A stretch of 6,051 nucleotides of DNA from an uncultured Clostridia bacterium. Its GTDB lineage: Bacteria; Bacillota; Clostridia; Christensenellales; UBA1242. Made by a program: the position numbers and the translations under genes. The notes beneath the pieces are model-generated. The model saw nothing but the letters and a program-made list of their open reading frames with translations. It was not told where the DNA came from and searched no databases. This document shows, in pieces, positions 5,807-6,051 of the stretch (positions are counted from its first letter, which is position 1; every line of letters begins with the position of its first letter). The DNA lies in assembly GCA_934776915.1 (NCBI GenBank), contig CAKVNA010000051.1, positions 1 through 6,051 on the forward strand, in the 5' to 3' direction.

Positions 5807-6051
5807 AAAGCAAAATTCTGGTTGGATACTTCTATAGTATAGGTCAAGTTCTTGTGCCAAATCTTGAGTTTGTGTAACGGAGTTTAAAACTTTTTCATGA
5901 ATTTCATCAATGGATAATAGTTCACCATTTGGAGCGCAGTTCACAACATCCCAGTTATATTTTCTTGCAACATATTTTGCACAGTTGTATGCCTTTTTCA
6001 TATAGCGGGTATTGTTTTCGTGAATGTCCTTTTTCTCCCCATTTTTAAGAT
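5804..6051 (-). CDS. tmk: dTMP kinase, C-terminal part (runs off window)
   Basis: Only the last 81 residues are visible; the frame is open to the window edge, so the internal ATG at 6001 is not the start. Visible landmarks are KKDIHENN followed by a helix (YMKKAYNCAKYVARKYNW) and then the strand and turn DVVNCAPNGELLSIDEIHEKV. This KDIHE...W-x-(V/I)-x-C...G-x-x-x-SI-x-x-I pattern is the C-terminal end of clostridial-type thymidylate kinases, which phosphorylate dTMP to dTDP. The nucleotide P-loop and DRY/DRH region would lie beyond the window. About 20 residues (TQTQDLAQELDLYYRSIQP) extend past the usual family end, with no recognised function. It is convergent with glmM, and the hairpin at 5761-5795 lies just after its stop. 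A related P-loop nucleoside kinase is possible but less likely. Confidence 0.8.
   Translation of the reverse strand, partial: LKNGEKKDIHENNTRYMKKAYNCAKYVARKYNWDVVNCAPNGELLSIDEIHEKVLNSVTQTQDLAQELDLYYRSIQPEFCF

Overview
The window is AT-rich DNA with strong purine-rich Shine-Dalgarno sites, 4-base ATGA gene overlaps and rho-independent hairpins. The protein families are also typical of this group: a clostridial-type dTMP kinase tail, a membrane protein with a winged-helix-like segment and a zinc ribbon, and an acyl-ACP cassette. Together these suggest a low-GC Gram-positive (Bacillota, probably an uncultured clostridial lineage). The assignment is by style only; no 16S or other marker is present. 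The code appears standard: TAA and TGA act as stops, and UGG encodes Trp.

Layout. (1) Positions 1-3303, plus strand: a three-gene operon, probably starting upstream of the window. It encodes a condensation-superfamily acyltransferase-like protein, a long-chain acyl-CoA/acyl-ACP synthetase-like adenylating enzyme (4-base overlap with the first gene) and a free acyl carrier protein (16-base gap). (2) 3304-3516: untranslated, ending in a strong hairpin that can terminate both converging units. (3) 3517-3999, minus strand: a 160-aa protein with two membrane segments, a helix-turn-helix-like segment and a C-terminal zinc ribbon. A near-consensus promoter places the predicted +1 on the A of its ATG. 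(4) 4000-4229: divergent intergenic region with that promoter and a probable structured leader for glmM. (5) 4230-5576, plus strand: glmM, phosphoglucosamine mutase. (6) 5577-5803: non-coding, with inverted repeats, a degraded-looking minus-strand reading frame, and a bidirectional hairpin whose arms are DnaA-box-like. (7) 5804 to the window end, minus strand: C-terminal part of a dTMP kinase.

How the genes work together. In the operon, the ligase would activate a carboxylic acid as an acyl-AMP and load it on the carrier protein's phosphopantetheine arm. The condensation-like protein would then transfer the acyl group to an unknown acceptor. Substrate and acceptor cannot be read from the sequence. 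glmM (UDP-GlcNAc supply for peptidoglycan) and tmk (dTTP supply) are housekeeping genes, convergent with each other and apparently unrelated to the cassette.

The observations most worth a second look are the acyl-transfer cassette with its divergent active-site motif, the possible SD-sequestering leader of glmM, the predicted leaderless membrane/zinc-ribbon gene, and the DnaA-box hairpin between glmM and tmk. I see no obvious undescribed defence system, mobile element, CRISPR array or RNA gene.
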